64,000 bases of DNA from Arcticibacter svalbardensis MN12-7 (GTDB taxonomy: Bacteria; Bacteroidota; Bacteroidia; Sphingobacteriales; Sphingobacteriaceae). Below are positions 31,829-41,900 of this stretch, one piece after another. The stretch covers positions 62,001 to 126,000 of the forward strand of contig NZ_AQPN01000141.1 of NCBI RefSeq assembly GCF_000403135.1. Reading direction: 5' to 3'. Below the pieces are notes generated by a model. The model did no database searches and was not told the DNA's origin. It worked only from the letters and a program-made list of their open reading frames with translations. The number at the start of each line of letters is the position of its first letter. The first letter of the stretch is position 1. The position numbers were made by a program, and so were the translations under genes.

Positions 31829-34753
31829 CTACACTTTGTAGCCAATTTTGACCATTGCGCGTACCTCAACAGCATATACGCCAAAATCTTCCATAACCTT
31901 ACCAGTCATCTTGTAGAATCCGTTACCTAAAAATGGAAACTTTACTAAAGAGTTGGGCCAATGAACCGTATCCAGCCAATTACCTTGCGCATCAAGAAAA
32001 GTCCCGAACATCATATGTTCATTTCTTTTCGTCCAGGAATCTTTAGTCGTAACCAGCCGTCCCGTTACCGTCACCTCTTTTCCTACATGAGCCGGGAGCT
32101 CAGTAGCCAAAGTAATCCCTGCATGATTGGTATCTGCCAGACTAAATAAATCCCCTAAAGAAAACCCCAGGATCTCAATTTCATCAATGGCCTCTTCCAA
32201 AGGATTACTATACAGTTCCGGAAGTTGAAATTCCACTTCTTCCTCCTGAAATAAGACTGCTACTACAGTTTGATCCTTAGCCCTTTTCTGCATGAAATTG
32301 GCCCGCCATAACAGGTCTTTTTTATTTATACCGGTAAAGCGCAGGGCATTAATCCGGATTAAAATATTAAGTAGCTCCAATCCAGGCTGCACCCTTTCAA
32401 TAAAGTCTTTTAAGCTCAGGAACAGACCATGGTGATTTCTTTCAAAAAGGATTCTCTCTTTCAGACTATCATTTAATTTTTCAATATGAATTAAACCCAC
32501 ATACACCTCATCGCCAATAATAGAAGTAAACAACTCACTGTTATTCACACAAGGGGCGTGCACTTTGGCACCCGCACGTTTAAGCTCATGGAAATAAAAC
32601 TCAGTCCTATAAAAACCACCGAAGTTATTGATTACACCAACCATAAATTCCATCGGATAATACGTCTTCAGGTAGAGGCTCTGATAACTTTCTATCGCAA
32701 AACTGGCAGAATGTGCTTTACTAAAAGAGTAACCCGCAAAACTTGCAATCTGGCGCCATACCTCCAGACTAATCTGTGCAGGATAACCCCGTTCCTCACA
32801 ATTAACAAAAAACTTTTGTTGCAGCCGATCCATCTCTTTTGTGCCGCGATACTTACCAGACATAGCTCTACGCAAAATATCCGATTCAGCCATATCCAGA
32901 CCCCCAAAGTGATGGGCAACTTTAATTACATCCTCCTGATATACCATTACCCCATAAGTCTCCTGAAGCAAATCCTCCATTTTAGGATGCAGATATTTTA
33001 CCTGATCGGGGTGATGGTAATTGTGAATATAAGTCTTCATCATACCAGATTGCGACACCCCCGGGCGAATGATAGAACTCGCAGCAACCAGTGTCAGGTA
33101 ATCATCACATTTTAACTTCAATAACAATTGACGCATGGCGGGACTTTCAATATAAAAGCAACCAATCGTATCCGCTTTTCTAATCTGTGCAGCCACTTTT
33201 TCATCCTGCATAAAATCATCCACACGATTAATATCGATGGTAATACCCTTGTTTTTCTTAACCAGGCTTATCGTGTCTTTTATATGTCCCAGTCCACGCT
33301 GGCTTAAAATATCCAGCTTAAACAAGCCGATTGTTTCCACCAGGATCATATCCATTTGCGAAGTAGCAAAGCCCTTAGGGGGCATTTCCTGAGCAGAGTA
33401 AGTATAGATAGGCTTTTCGGAGATCAGCATCCCACCGGCATGAATGCTATGATGATTAGGGAACTTCAGCAACAAACTCCCAAACTGCTCAATCTTGCGT
33501 TGCCAACTGTCTTCAGGCAATCGAACCTGCTGGTTTCTCACCAGTCTGTCTATTTCCGCCTTAGGTAAACCCATTACTTTACCTAATTCACGGATGATTG
33601 CACGCCGCTTAAACGTGCTGTACATGCCTAGTAAAGCGATATGATCTTCTCCATAACGATCAAAAATATAGCTAATCACAGCATCCCGATCCTTATGGCT
33701 AAAGTCAATGTCAAAGTCGGGAGGCGACGTCCTAAATTCATTCAGGAAACGCTCAAAATAAAGATCAAGCTTAATGGGATCAACATTTGTAATTTCCAGC
33801 AGGTAGGCTACAATGGAATTAGCTCCACTACCACGACCAACATAAAAGAAATTTGACGCCTGAGCAAACTTGATCACATCCCACACCATGAGGTAATAGG
33901 CATTAAAGTTTAACTTGTCAATTACCTTCAGCTCTTTATTAATGCGATCTTCAATTTCCTGAGTCGTGTTTTTATACCGCTTTGTAATTCCTTCTAAGGC
34001 AAGCTTTTTTAAAAGGTCACGATCATCCTGCAGAGAACCAGTATAACATTTTTTATTCTTATCCGTCTTAAGTGTTGTCTCAATTCCACATTCTTCAATG
34101 AGTAAATTGGTTCTCGCAAGAATAGTAGGGTGTTCTTCAAAGGTGGAAATGATCTCCGATTCCAATTTAAACGTTTCATCTTTTCCGGCTAAATCTTCCG
34201 GGTTCAGTTTCGTATATAAGGTATTCAGATCTATCGCCCGCAAGAGACGGTGTAAGCTAAAGTAACGCGTATTTTGAAATGTAACAGGCTGCCGCACCAC
34301 AAACTTGTCCGGATATAACGCCACCGGTACCCGGTAAAGCTTATTGATCTCAGCAGGTTTAACACCAATTAATTCGTTGGCTCTTAGTGCAGCAGGATCA
34401 AATTTATTTAGCTCATAAATGATATAAACGTCATCACTTAACGATGGACGATCAGGAAACAATGTTTTATCCCTTTTATGAAGCGATAGAAACCGATTAA
34501 TAACCGTTAATCCAACTTCATTTTTAGCAAGCAGGATATAACTAAAGCGGTGGTCATTCCTTATTTCGCAACCCACAAGAGGCTTAATATTGCCTTCCCG
34601 GCAAAGCTTTACAAACTCCCAAACGTCAGGAGTACCGTTAATATTAGTTAAGGCCAAAGCGCGGACCTGCTGACTCAAGGCCTGCTTAACCAGTTCTTCC
34701 GTACTATATGTACCGTAGTGGTAACTAAAATAAGTCTTGCAGTTTAAGTACAT
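31829..34753 (-). CDS. Short DnaE-type DNA polymerase III alpha subunit (DnaE2/mutasome type)
   Basis: A 974-residue C-family polymerase, shorter than the replicative DnaE (about 1160). Order: PHP domain (1-200), polymerase core with the catalytic aspartates in PPDFDIDFSHKD, YVGRGSGANS and the helix-rich fingers, then a C-terminal OB-like part (VTVTGRLVTTKDSW). The PHP metal ligands are degraded: the usual HSxYS and TDH motifs read YFSYHYGTYS and LTNIN, so no proofreading is expected. It overlaps the dinB gene by 10 bases; such Y-family/DnaE2 pairs do damage-tolerant, error-prone synthesis. No imuA-like third gene is present. Confidence 0.9.
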   Translation of the reverse strand: MYLNCKTYFSYHYGTYSTEELVKQALSQQVRALALTNINGTPDVWEFVKLCREGNIKPLVGCEIRNDHRFSYILLAKNEVGLTVINRFLSLHKRDKTLFPDRPSLSDDVYIIYELNKFDPAALRANELIGVKPAEINKLYRVPVALYPDKFVVRQPVTFQNTRYFSLHRLLRAIDLNTLYTKLNPEDLAGKDETFKLESEIISTFEEHPTILARTNLLIEECGIETTLKTDKNKKCYTGSLQDDRDLLKKLALEGITKRYKNTTQEIEDRINKELKVIDKLNFNAYYLMVWDVIKFAQASNFFYVGRGSGANSIVAYLLEITNVDPIKLDLYFERFLNEFRTSPPDFDIDFSHKDRDAVISYIFDRYGEDHIALLGMYSTFKRRAIIRELGKVMGLPKAEIDRLVRNQQVRLPEDSWQRKIEQFGSLLLKFPNHHSIHAGGMLISEKPIYTYSAQEMPPKGFATSQMDMILVETIGLFKLDILSQRGLGHIKDTISLVKKNKGITIDINRVDDFMQDEKVAAQIRKADTIGCFYIESPAMRQLLLKLKCDDYLTLVAASSIIRPGVSQSGMMKTYIHNYHHPDQVKYLHPKMEDLLQETYGVMVYQEDVIKVAHHFGGLDMAESDILRRAMSGKYRGTKEMDRLQQKFFVNCEERGYPAQISLEVWRQIASFAGYSFSKAHSASFAIESYQSLYLKTYYPMEFMVGVINNFGGFYRTEFYFHELKRAGAKVHAPCVNNSELFTSIIGDEVYVGLIHIEKLNDSLKERILFERNHHGLFLSLKDFIERVQPGLELLNILIRINALRFTGINKKDLLWRANFMQKRAKDQTVVAVLFQEEEVEFQLPELYSNPLEEAIDEIEILGFSLGDLFSLADTNHAGITLATELPAHVGKEVTVTGRLVTTKDSWTKRNEHMMFGTFLDAQGNWLDTVHWPNSLVKFPFLGNGFYKMTGKVMEDFGVYAVEVRAMVKIGYKV

Positions 34754-35922
34754 TTTGGATTTCTTAAATGCTTTGCAGTCCCCCTGAATATAGCTTCCTC
34801 CCCGAACCGTGTACGGATATGATCCAATGCCTGGTAAAGCCGCACACTTTCTTCTGTCTCCGTAAATAAGTCAATCTGATGCTGCCCATAAACCAGGTCA
34901 CTTAGTCGCACGCCAATCAGCCTCACCAGCATCCGTTTATCATACAACCGCTTGAACAATTCCTTTGCCGTCTGCAGGATCACATCATCCGAAGCCGTAT
35001 AAGAGATACTCGCCTGCCGGGTATAGGTGTCAAAATTAGAATAGCGCAGCTTAACCGTAACACATCCACATAGCTTATGCTGTTGCCGAAGCTGAAAAGC
35101 AATGTTTTCCGTCATCCGAACCAGTTCACTATGAAGGAACTGCATGTCGATCGTATCATTCTCAAAAGTATCCTCTTTCCCAATACTCTTTTGTTCCGAG
35201 AAAGGCACCACAGGCGAAAAATCAATGCCATTTGCTTTTCGGGACAGATCAATCCCATTTTTCCCAAATCGGCTTTCCATCAACCGAAGTGGAATTTCAC
35301 TAAGCGTCCGGATCGTATCGATCCCCATCTGTCGAAGTAGCTTGGATGTTTTATCACCAATTCCAGGCATCTTCTCAATCTTCAGTGGTGCCAGATAAGG
35401 TTTCTCCTGCCCATAATCAATCTCGATCTGCCCATTAGGTTTCGCTTCATTGGTGGCCACTTTAGAAATTAGTTTATTAGAAGCAAGGGCGTATGAAATA
35501 GGGAGGCCGGTCTCCTTCATGATTTTATGCTTCAGTTCCCCGGTAAATTTGCTGCACCCGAAAAACTTATCCATCCCTGTTAAATCGAGATAGAACTCAT
35601 CAATACTCGCTTTTTCTAAAACAGGAACCTCTTGTCTGATAATATCCGTTACCATCCGGGAATAGTGGCTGTAATTATCATGATCTCCCCGAACTACGTG
35701 TGCATCCGGACATAAACGAAGGGCCAGTTTCATAGGCATGGCGCTGTGCACACCAAAAGCCCGCGTTTCATAACTGCATGCCGCAACAACCCCTCTATCA
35801 CTCAATCCACCTACAATAACAGGCTTGTTAACCAGGCTGCTGTTCTTTAGCCGTTCCACACTGACAAAAAAAGTATCAAGATCAAAATGCGCTATGTTCC
35901 GATGATTAGAGATTATGGCCAT
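34744..35922 (-). CDS. dinB: DNA polymerase IV (Y-family, DinB)
   Basis: A 392-residue Y-family translesion polymerase. Catalytic motifs are FDLDTFFVSVERL and KASIDEFYLDLTG, followed by a helix-hairpin-helix (KMPGIGDKTSKLLRQMG) and the little-finger domain. First gene of a two-gene operon with the DnaE-type polymerase, whose start overlaps its end by 10 bases. The upstream inverted repeat at 35938-35970 surrounds a likely -7 element and may be a damage-response operator. Whether it acts as a true polymerase or as an ImuB-like adaptor is open, but the catalytic residues are intact. Confidence 0.92.
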   Translation of the reverse strand: MAIISNHRNIAHFDLDTFFVSVERLKNSSLVNKPVIVGGLSDRGVVAACSYETRAFGVHSAMPMKLALRLCPDAHVVRGDHDNYSHYSRMVTDIIRQEVPVLEKASIDEFYLDLTGMDKFFGCSKFTGELKHKIMKETGLPISYALASNKLISKVATNEAKPNGQIEIDYGQEKPYLAPLKIEKMPGIGDKTSKLLRQMGIDTIRTLSEIPLRLMESRFGKNGIDLSRKANGIDFSPVVPFSEQKSIGKEDTFENDTIDMQFLHSELVRMTENIAFQLRQQHKLCGCVTVKLRYSNFDTYTRQASISYTASDDVILQTAKELFKRLYDKRMLVRLIGVRLSDLVYGQHQIDLFTETEESVRLYQALDHIRTRFGEEAIFRGTAKHLRNPKCT

Positions 35923-35937
35923 ATTGTTCTGATTACG

Positions 35938-35970
35938 GGATTGCTAAAATACTAAATATATTAGCAATCC
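35938..35970. promoter_or_regulatory. Inverted-repeat operator upstream of dinB-dnaE
   Basis: GGATTGCTAA (35938-35947) is perfectly complementary to TTAGCAATCC (35961-35970), spacer 13. The spacer contains TATATTTA on the minus strand, one base off the TAnnTTTG consensus, about 30 bases before the dinB ATG. An operator straddling the promoter is the simplest reading. Confidence 0.5.
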
Positions 35971-36119
35971 AATCTTTAATTTTTCCACAATTCTTAATTC
36001 AGCTCCAGTAGGTTTCAAAAAAGGAAAATCTGCTCTTCATTCCGCATCAATACATAAAACATTAAAATCTCTATCCAAAAGTAAATCAGTTGTACACCTT
36101 TTAAAACGGCTACAATTAC

Positions 36120-36127
36120 TACTTTTG
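36120..36127 (+). promoter_or_regulatory. Bacteroidota -7 promoter element for the GNAT gene
   Basis: TACTTTTG fits TAnnTTTG. A start site just downstream would fall almost on the ATG at 36141, which favours the second ATG at 36168 as the translation start. Confidence 0.45.
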
Positions 36128-36167
36128 CAGTAGAAAGCAAATGCTTTTTCCAAACGATAATCCTTTT

Positions 36168-36671
36168 ATGTCAGTTTTAAAGTATAGAGATGCAGTTCAG
36201 GAAGACCTGAAAAAAGTAGTTGAGATCTACAATTCAACCGTATCGTCCCGAATGGTCACTGCAGATACCGAACCCGTCTCCCTTGAAAGTAAACAAAAGT
36301 GGTTCGAAGAACATACTCCCAATAAAAGACCCCTTTGGATAATAGAAGATTCCGAACACAATAACATAGGTTGGGTGAGCTTTCAATCCTTTTACGGCCG
36401 TCCCGCCTATCAAGCTACTGTGGAGATCAGTATATATCTCGATGCCATACATAGAGGTAAAGGTTTGGGCAAAGATATTTTAAAATACTGTATCGATACC
36501 ACCCCTCAGTTTGGCATAAAAACCCTTCTCGGCTATATTTTCGCACATAACGAGCCTAGTTTAAAGTTATTCAGGAACTTTGGATTCGAAGACTGGGCAA
36601 CATTACCCAATGTAGCAGACCTTGACGGGCAGGAGAGGGGACTTAAAATTCTAGGAAAGCGTATCGCTTAA
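36168..36671 (+). CDS. GNAT acetyltransferase (phosphinothricin acetyltransferase-like)
   Basis: A 167-residue GNAT enzyme. Motif A, the acetyl-CoA loop, is in YLDAIHRGKGLGKDILKY; NEPSLKLFRNFGFEDWA is the typical C-terminal block; WVSFQSFYGRPAYQATVE and ISIYLD match the Pat/Bar-type family that acetylates amino-acid-like toxins or amino groups. An ATG 9 codons upstream (36141) is also possible. Its stop overlaps the stop of the convergent hflC gene by 4 bases. Substrate not determinable here. Confidence 0.85.
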   Translation: MSVLKYRDAVQEDLKKVVEIYNSTVSSRMVTADTEPVSLESKQKWFEEHTPNKRPLWIIEDSEHNNIGWVSFQSFYGRPAYQATVEISIYLDAIHRGKGLGKDILKYCIDTTPQFGIKTLLGYIFAHNEPSLKLFRNFGFEDWATLPNVADLDGQERGLKILGKRIA

Positions 36672-37606
36672 TCCGATTTTTTTAAATACTTATAAATCTC
36701 ACTATTCGTAGAAAGCACGACTGATGTTTTCTCTGTAAAGGTTTTTTCCAGTGTCTCCATAGATTTTAAAAAACTATATAAATTTTTAGATTGTGCAGAT
36801 TGATTATAGGCCGCAGCGTAAATGGAAGCCGCACTAGCATCCGCTTTACCTTTAATCTCTTCCGCAGTTTTAAAAGCAGTGGACTGAATATTTTTCAATT
36901 CTCTGTCTTTTTCCCCATTAATACGGGAAGCTTCCCCCTGACCTTCAGATCGAAACTTATCAGCAATCCGATACCGTTCACTTTTCATCCGTTCATAAAC
37001 CTGGGTCTGAACCTCTTTTACGTAATTAATTCTTTTAAATCTAAAATCTAAAATCGTTATCCCCAGTTCTTTAGCCTGTTTATTTGCAGAAGCAAGAATC
37101 ATATTTTGCATCTTATCACGACCAACATAAACCTTGGTTAAAGAATCTCCTAAAACTTCGCTGATAGAATCCTGTTCCGGTTTTCTATTACTTGTACGCA
37201 CAATTTCTTCAATATTATTCTTGGCCACAACATTACGGGTTTCCCCATCTAAAATATCATCTAATCTGGATTGCGCCCCGCGCTCATTCGTCAGCCTTTT
37301 AAAAAACTGCAATGGATCCGTAATCTGCCAGCGCGAATAGGTATCCACAAAAATGAACTTTTTATCCTTTGTAGGCACCTGATTAGGATCCCCATTCCAT
37401 TCCATATATCTTTTTTCAAAAACGTTGGCGGTTTGAATAAAGGGTATCTTCATATAAATTCCAGGAGCAGTAATTGCTTTACCAATTGGTCGCCCAAACT
37501 GTGTAATCACCACCTGTTCATATTCCTTAACGGTATATACACTTAACAATAGCCCCAGTAGTACTAAAAAACCTATAACACCTATAATTATCCGATTACT
37601 TTTCAT
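36668..37606 (-). CDS. hflC: HflC, SPFH-domain protease modulator
   Basis: A 312-residue membrane protein with one N-terminal helix (IIIGVIGFLVLLGLLLSVYT) and an SPFH/band-7 domain (EQVVITQFGRPIGKAITAPG), then a long charged coiled coil and a C-terminal cap region. With HflK it forms the large membrane vault around FtsH and tunes its proteolysis. The frame extends upstream into hflK, but the ATG at 37606, overlapping the hflK end by 11 bases, gives the normal N-terminus. Confidence 0.92.
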   Translation of the reverse strand: MKSNRIIIGVIGFLVLLGLLLSVYTVKEYEQVVITQFGRPIGKAITAPGIYMKIPFIQTANVFEKRYMEWNGDPNQVPTKDKKFIFVDTYSRWQITDPLQFFKRLTNERGAQSRLDDILDGETRNVVAKNNIEEIVRTSNRKPEQDSISEVLGDSLTKVYVGRDKMQNMILASANKQAKELGITILDFRFKRINYVKEVQTQVYERMKSERYRIADKFRSEGQGEASRINGEKDRELKNIQSTAFKTAEEIKGKADASAASIYAAAYNQSAQSKNLYSFLKSMETLEKTFTEKTSVVLSTNSEIYKYLKKSD

Positions 37607-38600
37607 TTTTCTCTGCTTTAAGGGTTTCTTTATTAAATTGCATTTGTAGCAAAGGCAGCACGTTTGCCCCACTCTGATCTGTTACCAATACATTTCCAGC
37701 CTTAGAAAGTATTTGAGATAGATTTTCTAAATACAGTCGTTTTTTAGTCACTTCAGGAGCTTTCACATATTGGCTATATAAATCATTAAATCTAGCCGCT
37801 TCCCCCTGTGCGTTATTCACACGTTCAATCGAATACCCCTCTGCTTTCTGAATGGTAGCTTCAGCTTCACCACTAGCTTTGGGAATCACTTTATTATATT
37901 CCGATTTCGCCTGATTAATCAGCGTTTCCTTTTCCTGCTGAGCCTCATTAACGGCATTAAAAGCGGCTTTTACAGGATCAGGTGGATTTACATCCTGCAA
38001 TACAACCTGTTCGATTTTAATCCCCATACTGTACTCATTGCATATGTCCTGAATAAGCTCCTGGATTTTTACTGTGATTTCTGATCGTCCAATGGTCAAA
38101 ACCTCGTTTACTGTTCGGTCGCCAACAATCTGCCGCGTTGCCGCTTCAGAAATATTTCTTAACGTACTTTCAGGATCACGAACCTTAAAAAGATATTTAT
38201 AAGCGTCATTGATTCGGAACTGAACCACCCATTCCACATCAGCAAGATTCAGATCGCCGGTAAGCATCAATGATTCATCACTTACTGCATCTTTCGTATA
38301 TTCCGTTTTGCCGTCGCCATTATTCATACTTCGAAAGCCGAATTCCAGTTTTTGCTGACGTTCCACAGGCACTTTAAAAACCTGCTCACCAAAAGGCATC
38401 TTTATATTTAAACCGGGTTCCAACGTACGGTTGTATCTCCCAAATCTGGTAATTACACCTACTTCCTCGGTGCCAACCTGGAAAATGCTGCTCCATAATA
38501 GAATGATTGTAACAATTACAACCACTATTTTTCGCAAGTTGGGCAAGAGATAGTTTTGAATCGTTTCGACGTTTATTTGTTGATTATAATTATTGTCCAT
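37596..38600 (-). CDS. hflK: HflK, SPFH-domain protease modulator
   Basis: A 334-residue partner of HflC. A short polar N-terminus is followed by a membrane helix (IVVVIVTIILLWSSIFQVG) and the SPFH domain (EEVGVITRFGRYNRTLEPGLN), EAATRQIVGDRTVNEVLT, and a coiled-coil tail (NNAQGEAARFNDLYSQY). First gene of hflK-hflC. A TAnnTTTG element on the minus strand at 38688-38695 is its likely promoter. Confidence 0.93.
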   Translation of the reverse strand: MDNNYNQQINVETIQNYLLPNLRKIVVVIVTIILLWSSIFQVGTEEVGVITRFGRYNRTLEPGLNIKMPFGEQVFKVPVERQQKLEFGFRSMNNGDGKTEYTKDAVSDESLMLTGDLNLADVEWVVQFRINDAYKYLFKVRDPESTLRNISEAATRQIVGDRTVNEVLTIGRSEITVKIQELIQDICNEYSMGIKIEQVVLQDVNPPDPVKAAFNAVNEAQQEKETLINQAKSEYNKVIPKASGEAEATIQKAEGYSIERVNNAQGEAARFNDLYSQYVKAPEVTKKRLYLENLSQILSKAGNVLVTDQSGANVLPLLQMQFNKETLKAEKNEK

Positions 38601-38915
38601 AATGCTTTTTGAATTTGGTTATTTTACTTGTATGAATTAATAAACCATTGATGTGTAGTGCTTTGTATTGATTCGGTAATAGTGAATCAAATATAAATTA
38701 GGCGTATTTATAAAAGTAAACTAGTAGTGTCCACTGCTTAAAGTAATAAATTTAAACTTGAAAGCAAAATAAGCGGGTAGCATTTAGCAATGCAAGACAG
38801 TTAATCGATAGTATTCTTTTTGGAAATCAACCTTATTCCTTCTGAATTAAATAAAATGAATTAATAAGTTTGTTTTACCGGAGTACTATCGGTGTTATCA
38901 TCATCTATACCCATT
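38601..38915. promoter_or_regulatory. 315-base divergent promoter region (hflKC / helicase)
   Basis: No ORF. On the minus strand TATATTTG (38695-38688) would drive hflK with an 80-base leader; on the plus strand TAAGTTTG (38865-38872) would drive the helicase gene. Nothing else stands out. Confidence 0.5.
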
Positions 38916-41900
38916 ATGGCTCAATTTGAGCTCGGATTATACGAGCAACTAATAAACCAGCTTATAAATAATAAGCTGAAAGAAATTGAAGAAGATCAGT
39001 TCTTTATAAAAAAGACAATATTAGATAAAGCAGAAGCTGCCCGTTACCTAAGCCAGTATTTAGCAGAGACCATCAAATTTGCTTTAAATGGACTTCCCGA
39101 AAAAGACAAGCTGCTACAACAGGTGGTTCTTTCCAATAAAATCATTCAGCTTCTTATTCAAGAGCTTCCTGCCGTTATTCTTTCTAGCAATCTTTTGGAT
39201 AATGATGGAAAAATTTTACAAGCTGTTTTTTCTAAGCTTGATTCGCCATATCCCGATTTTAATGAAAGACTAAAACAGATTAGTCCTTATACACGCTTTA
39301 GTCAGAGTGAATTATTTACCGGTAACAATGTAGGCCTTTCGTTAGAAAGTGAGATCCGTAAAGAAATTCTTTCATCTGATGAAATTTATTGGCTGGTCTC
39401 TTTTATTAAATTCTCAGGAATTCGAATTTTTAAGGCCGAATTGGAGGAATTTACGAATAGCGGTCGCAAATTGAAAATTATTACAACCTCTTATATGGGG
39501 GCCACAGATGTTAAATCAGTTGAATTTTTAGCTGGATTAAAAAATACCGAAGTTAAAATTTCTTATAACTCCGAACATGAGCGTTTACATGCTAAAGCAT
39601 ATCTGTTTTTACGTAACACCGGTTTCAATACCGGTTATATTGGTTCATCTAATCTTTCACGTTCTGCCTTAACTACAGGCCTCGAGTGGAACCTAAAAGT
39701 GACCACAAAGGAAATTGGCCACATCATCGACAAGTTCAAAAAAACTTTTGAAACCTACTGGCTGGATAAAGACTTTGAATATTACAAACCAGGCGAGGAT
39801 AGAGAGAAGTTAAATAAGGCATTGAAAATCCAGCGATCGAAAGATCAAAAAGGAATCACTACTTACTTTGATTTGATACCCCATCCTTATCAGGAAGAGA
39901 TATTAAGTAACCTGGAATCAGAACGTTTAATTCATCATCGATATAAAAACTTAATAGTAGCAGCAACAGGAACAGGAAAAACTGTCATTTCAGGCTTTGA
40001 CTATAAACGCTTTAAAGACAAAAATGCAAGAGCCAGACTTTTGTACGTAGCCCATAGAAAAGAAATTTTAGAACAGGCACAGGAAACCTTCAGGCATATA
40101 TTAAAGGATGCAAACTTTGGGGAGCTATGGGTAGATGGCGAAGAACCTATTAATTATGAACATGTTTTTGTGTCCGTCCAAACGTTAAGAAATCGAATAA
40201 ATGAATTATTCCTTTCTCCAGATTTTTATGATTTTATAATTATCGATGAAGTTCATCATATAGCAGCATCCAGTTATCGACCAATATTAGATAAATTTAA
40301 TTCAACTATCCTTTTAGGTTTGACTGCGACACCTGAAAGGATGGATGGTGAGGATATTTTGAAAGATTTTTGTAATACGATTGCCGCCGAGATCCGCTTA
40401 CCTGAAGCACTGAACCGAAAACTTCTCTCACCATTTCAATATTTCGCTGTTTCTGATTCTGTTGACCTTTCTAAATTGTCATGGAAAAATGGAAGATATG
40501 AACCAGCTGAACTTACTAAAGTATATACGGAAAATGATAGAAGAGTAGGGGAGATCATCTCAAATTGTGAAAAGTATTTAACGGATATAACTGAGGTTAG
40601 GGCTTTGGGATTTTGTGTGAGTCAAGATCACGCAAAATACATGGCGGAGAAATTTACACTGGCCGGATTAAAAGCTGATTACTTAGTCAGTGAAAATTCC
40701 AATACCAGAGAAGAAGTCAGAAGCCGTTTACGGAGTAAGGATATTAACTACTTATTTGTTCGTGATATCTTTAATGAAGGAGTCGATATACCAGAAATTG
40801 ATACCGTTTTGTTTTTACGGCCTACAGAAAGTTTAACCATATTCTTACAACAATTAGGAAGAGGGTTACGTCTGGCATCAAACAAGGAATGTCTCACCGT
40901 ATTGGATTTTGTGGGGAATGCTCGTCCTGAATATGATTTCGAAAACAAGTATCGTGCATTAATTGGTAAAACCCATTCCTCTATTTTAACAGAAATAGAA
41001 AATGAGTTTCCTCATTTACCATTAGGTTGTTCCATTATATTAGAAAAAAAGGCACAGGATATTATATTGCGCAACATAAAAGGAGCCATTGGTTTTAATA
41101 GAAATCAGCTACTGGCAAAAATAAGGAACTTTAAGTTCAACACCACCTTACCTTTAACACTTCAAAATTTCATCACCTTTAATCACATTGATATAAACCT
41201 TATTTACAAAAAAGGAAGTTGGAAACGGCTTTGTGCAGATGCAGGAGTGATACCAGATTTTAAAGAGCCAAATGAAATAGAACTTACCCGGCTGGTTAAG
41301 AAACTTCTACAGTGTAATTCATTTAGCTATCTGAGCTATATTAAAGAGCTGGCTCTTGCTCAATTCAAGTGCCCTTGTGCTACCAAGAGCCAAAGCTTAA
41401 TGTTGTTAATGCTTCATTATGATGTATGGCAGAATGGAGGTAAAAAAACTGAATTTAAAACTTTAGCGGATAGTTTGTTTCAGTTATTAAAAAACCCAGT
41501 TATGCTATCTGAGCTTAATGAATTGATTGATTATATCCTGGGTAAAATTGATTTCATGGAGAAGGATATTCAGTTAGATTTTCCTTTCCCGCTAAAAGTA
41601 CATAGTAGATATAACAGAGATGAGATACTAGCGGCCATAGGTCTTCATACTTTTAGTACAATATCTTCCAACCGTGAGGGGGTAGCTCTGAATAAGGAAC
41701 TAAATGTAGAATCATTATTTATCACGCTTAAGAAATCAGAAAAGGAATATTCCCCCACTACACTGTATGATGATTATGCCATAAATGAATATCTTTTCCA
41801 TTGGCAATCTCAAAATGCCACGGCTCCGGAATCTCCCAAAGGGCAATCTTATATTGAACATTTAAAAAAGAAGAAGACCATTCTTCTATTCGTTCGCGAA

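Noticed and set aside
32558-33115. Plus-strand open frame (185 codons) inside the DnaE-type gene
   Set aside because: Antisense to a well-supported polymerase core; composition looks random.
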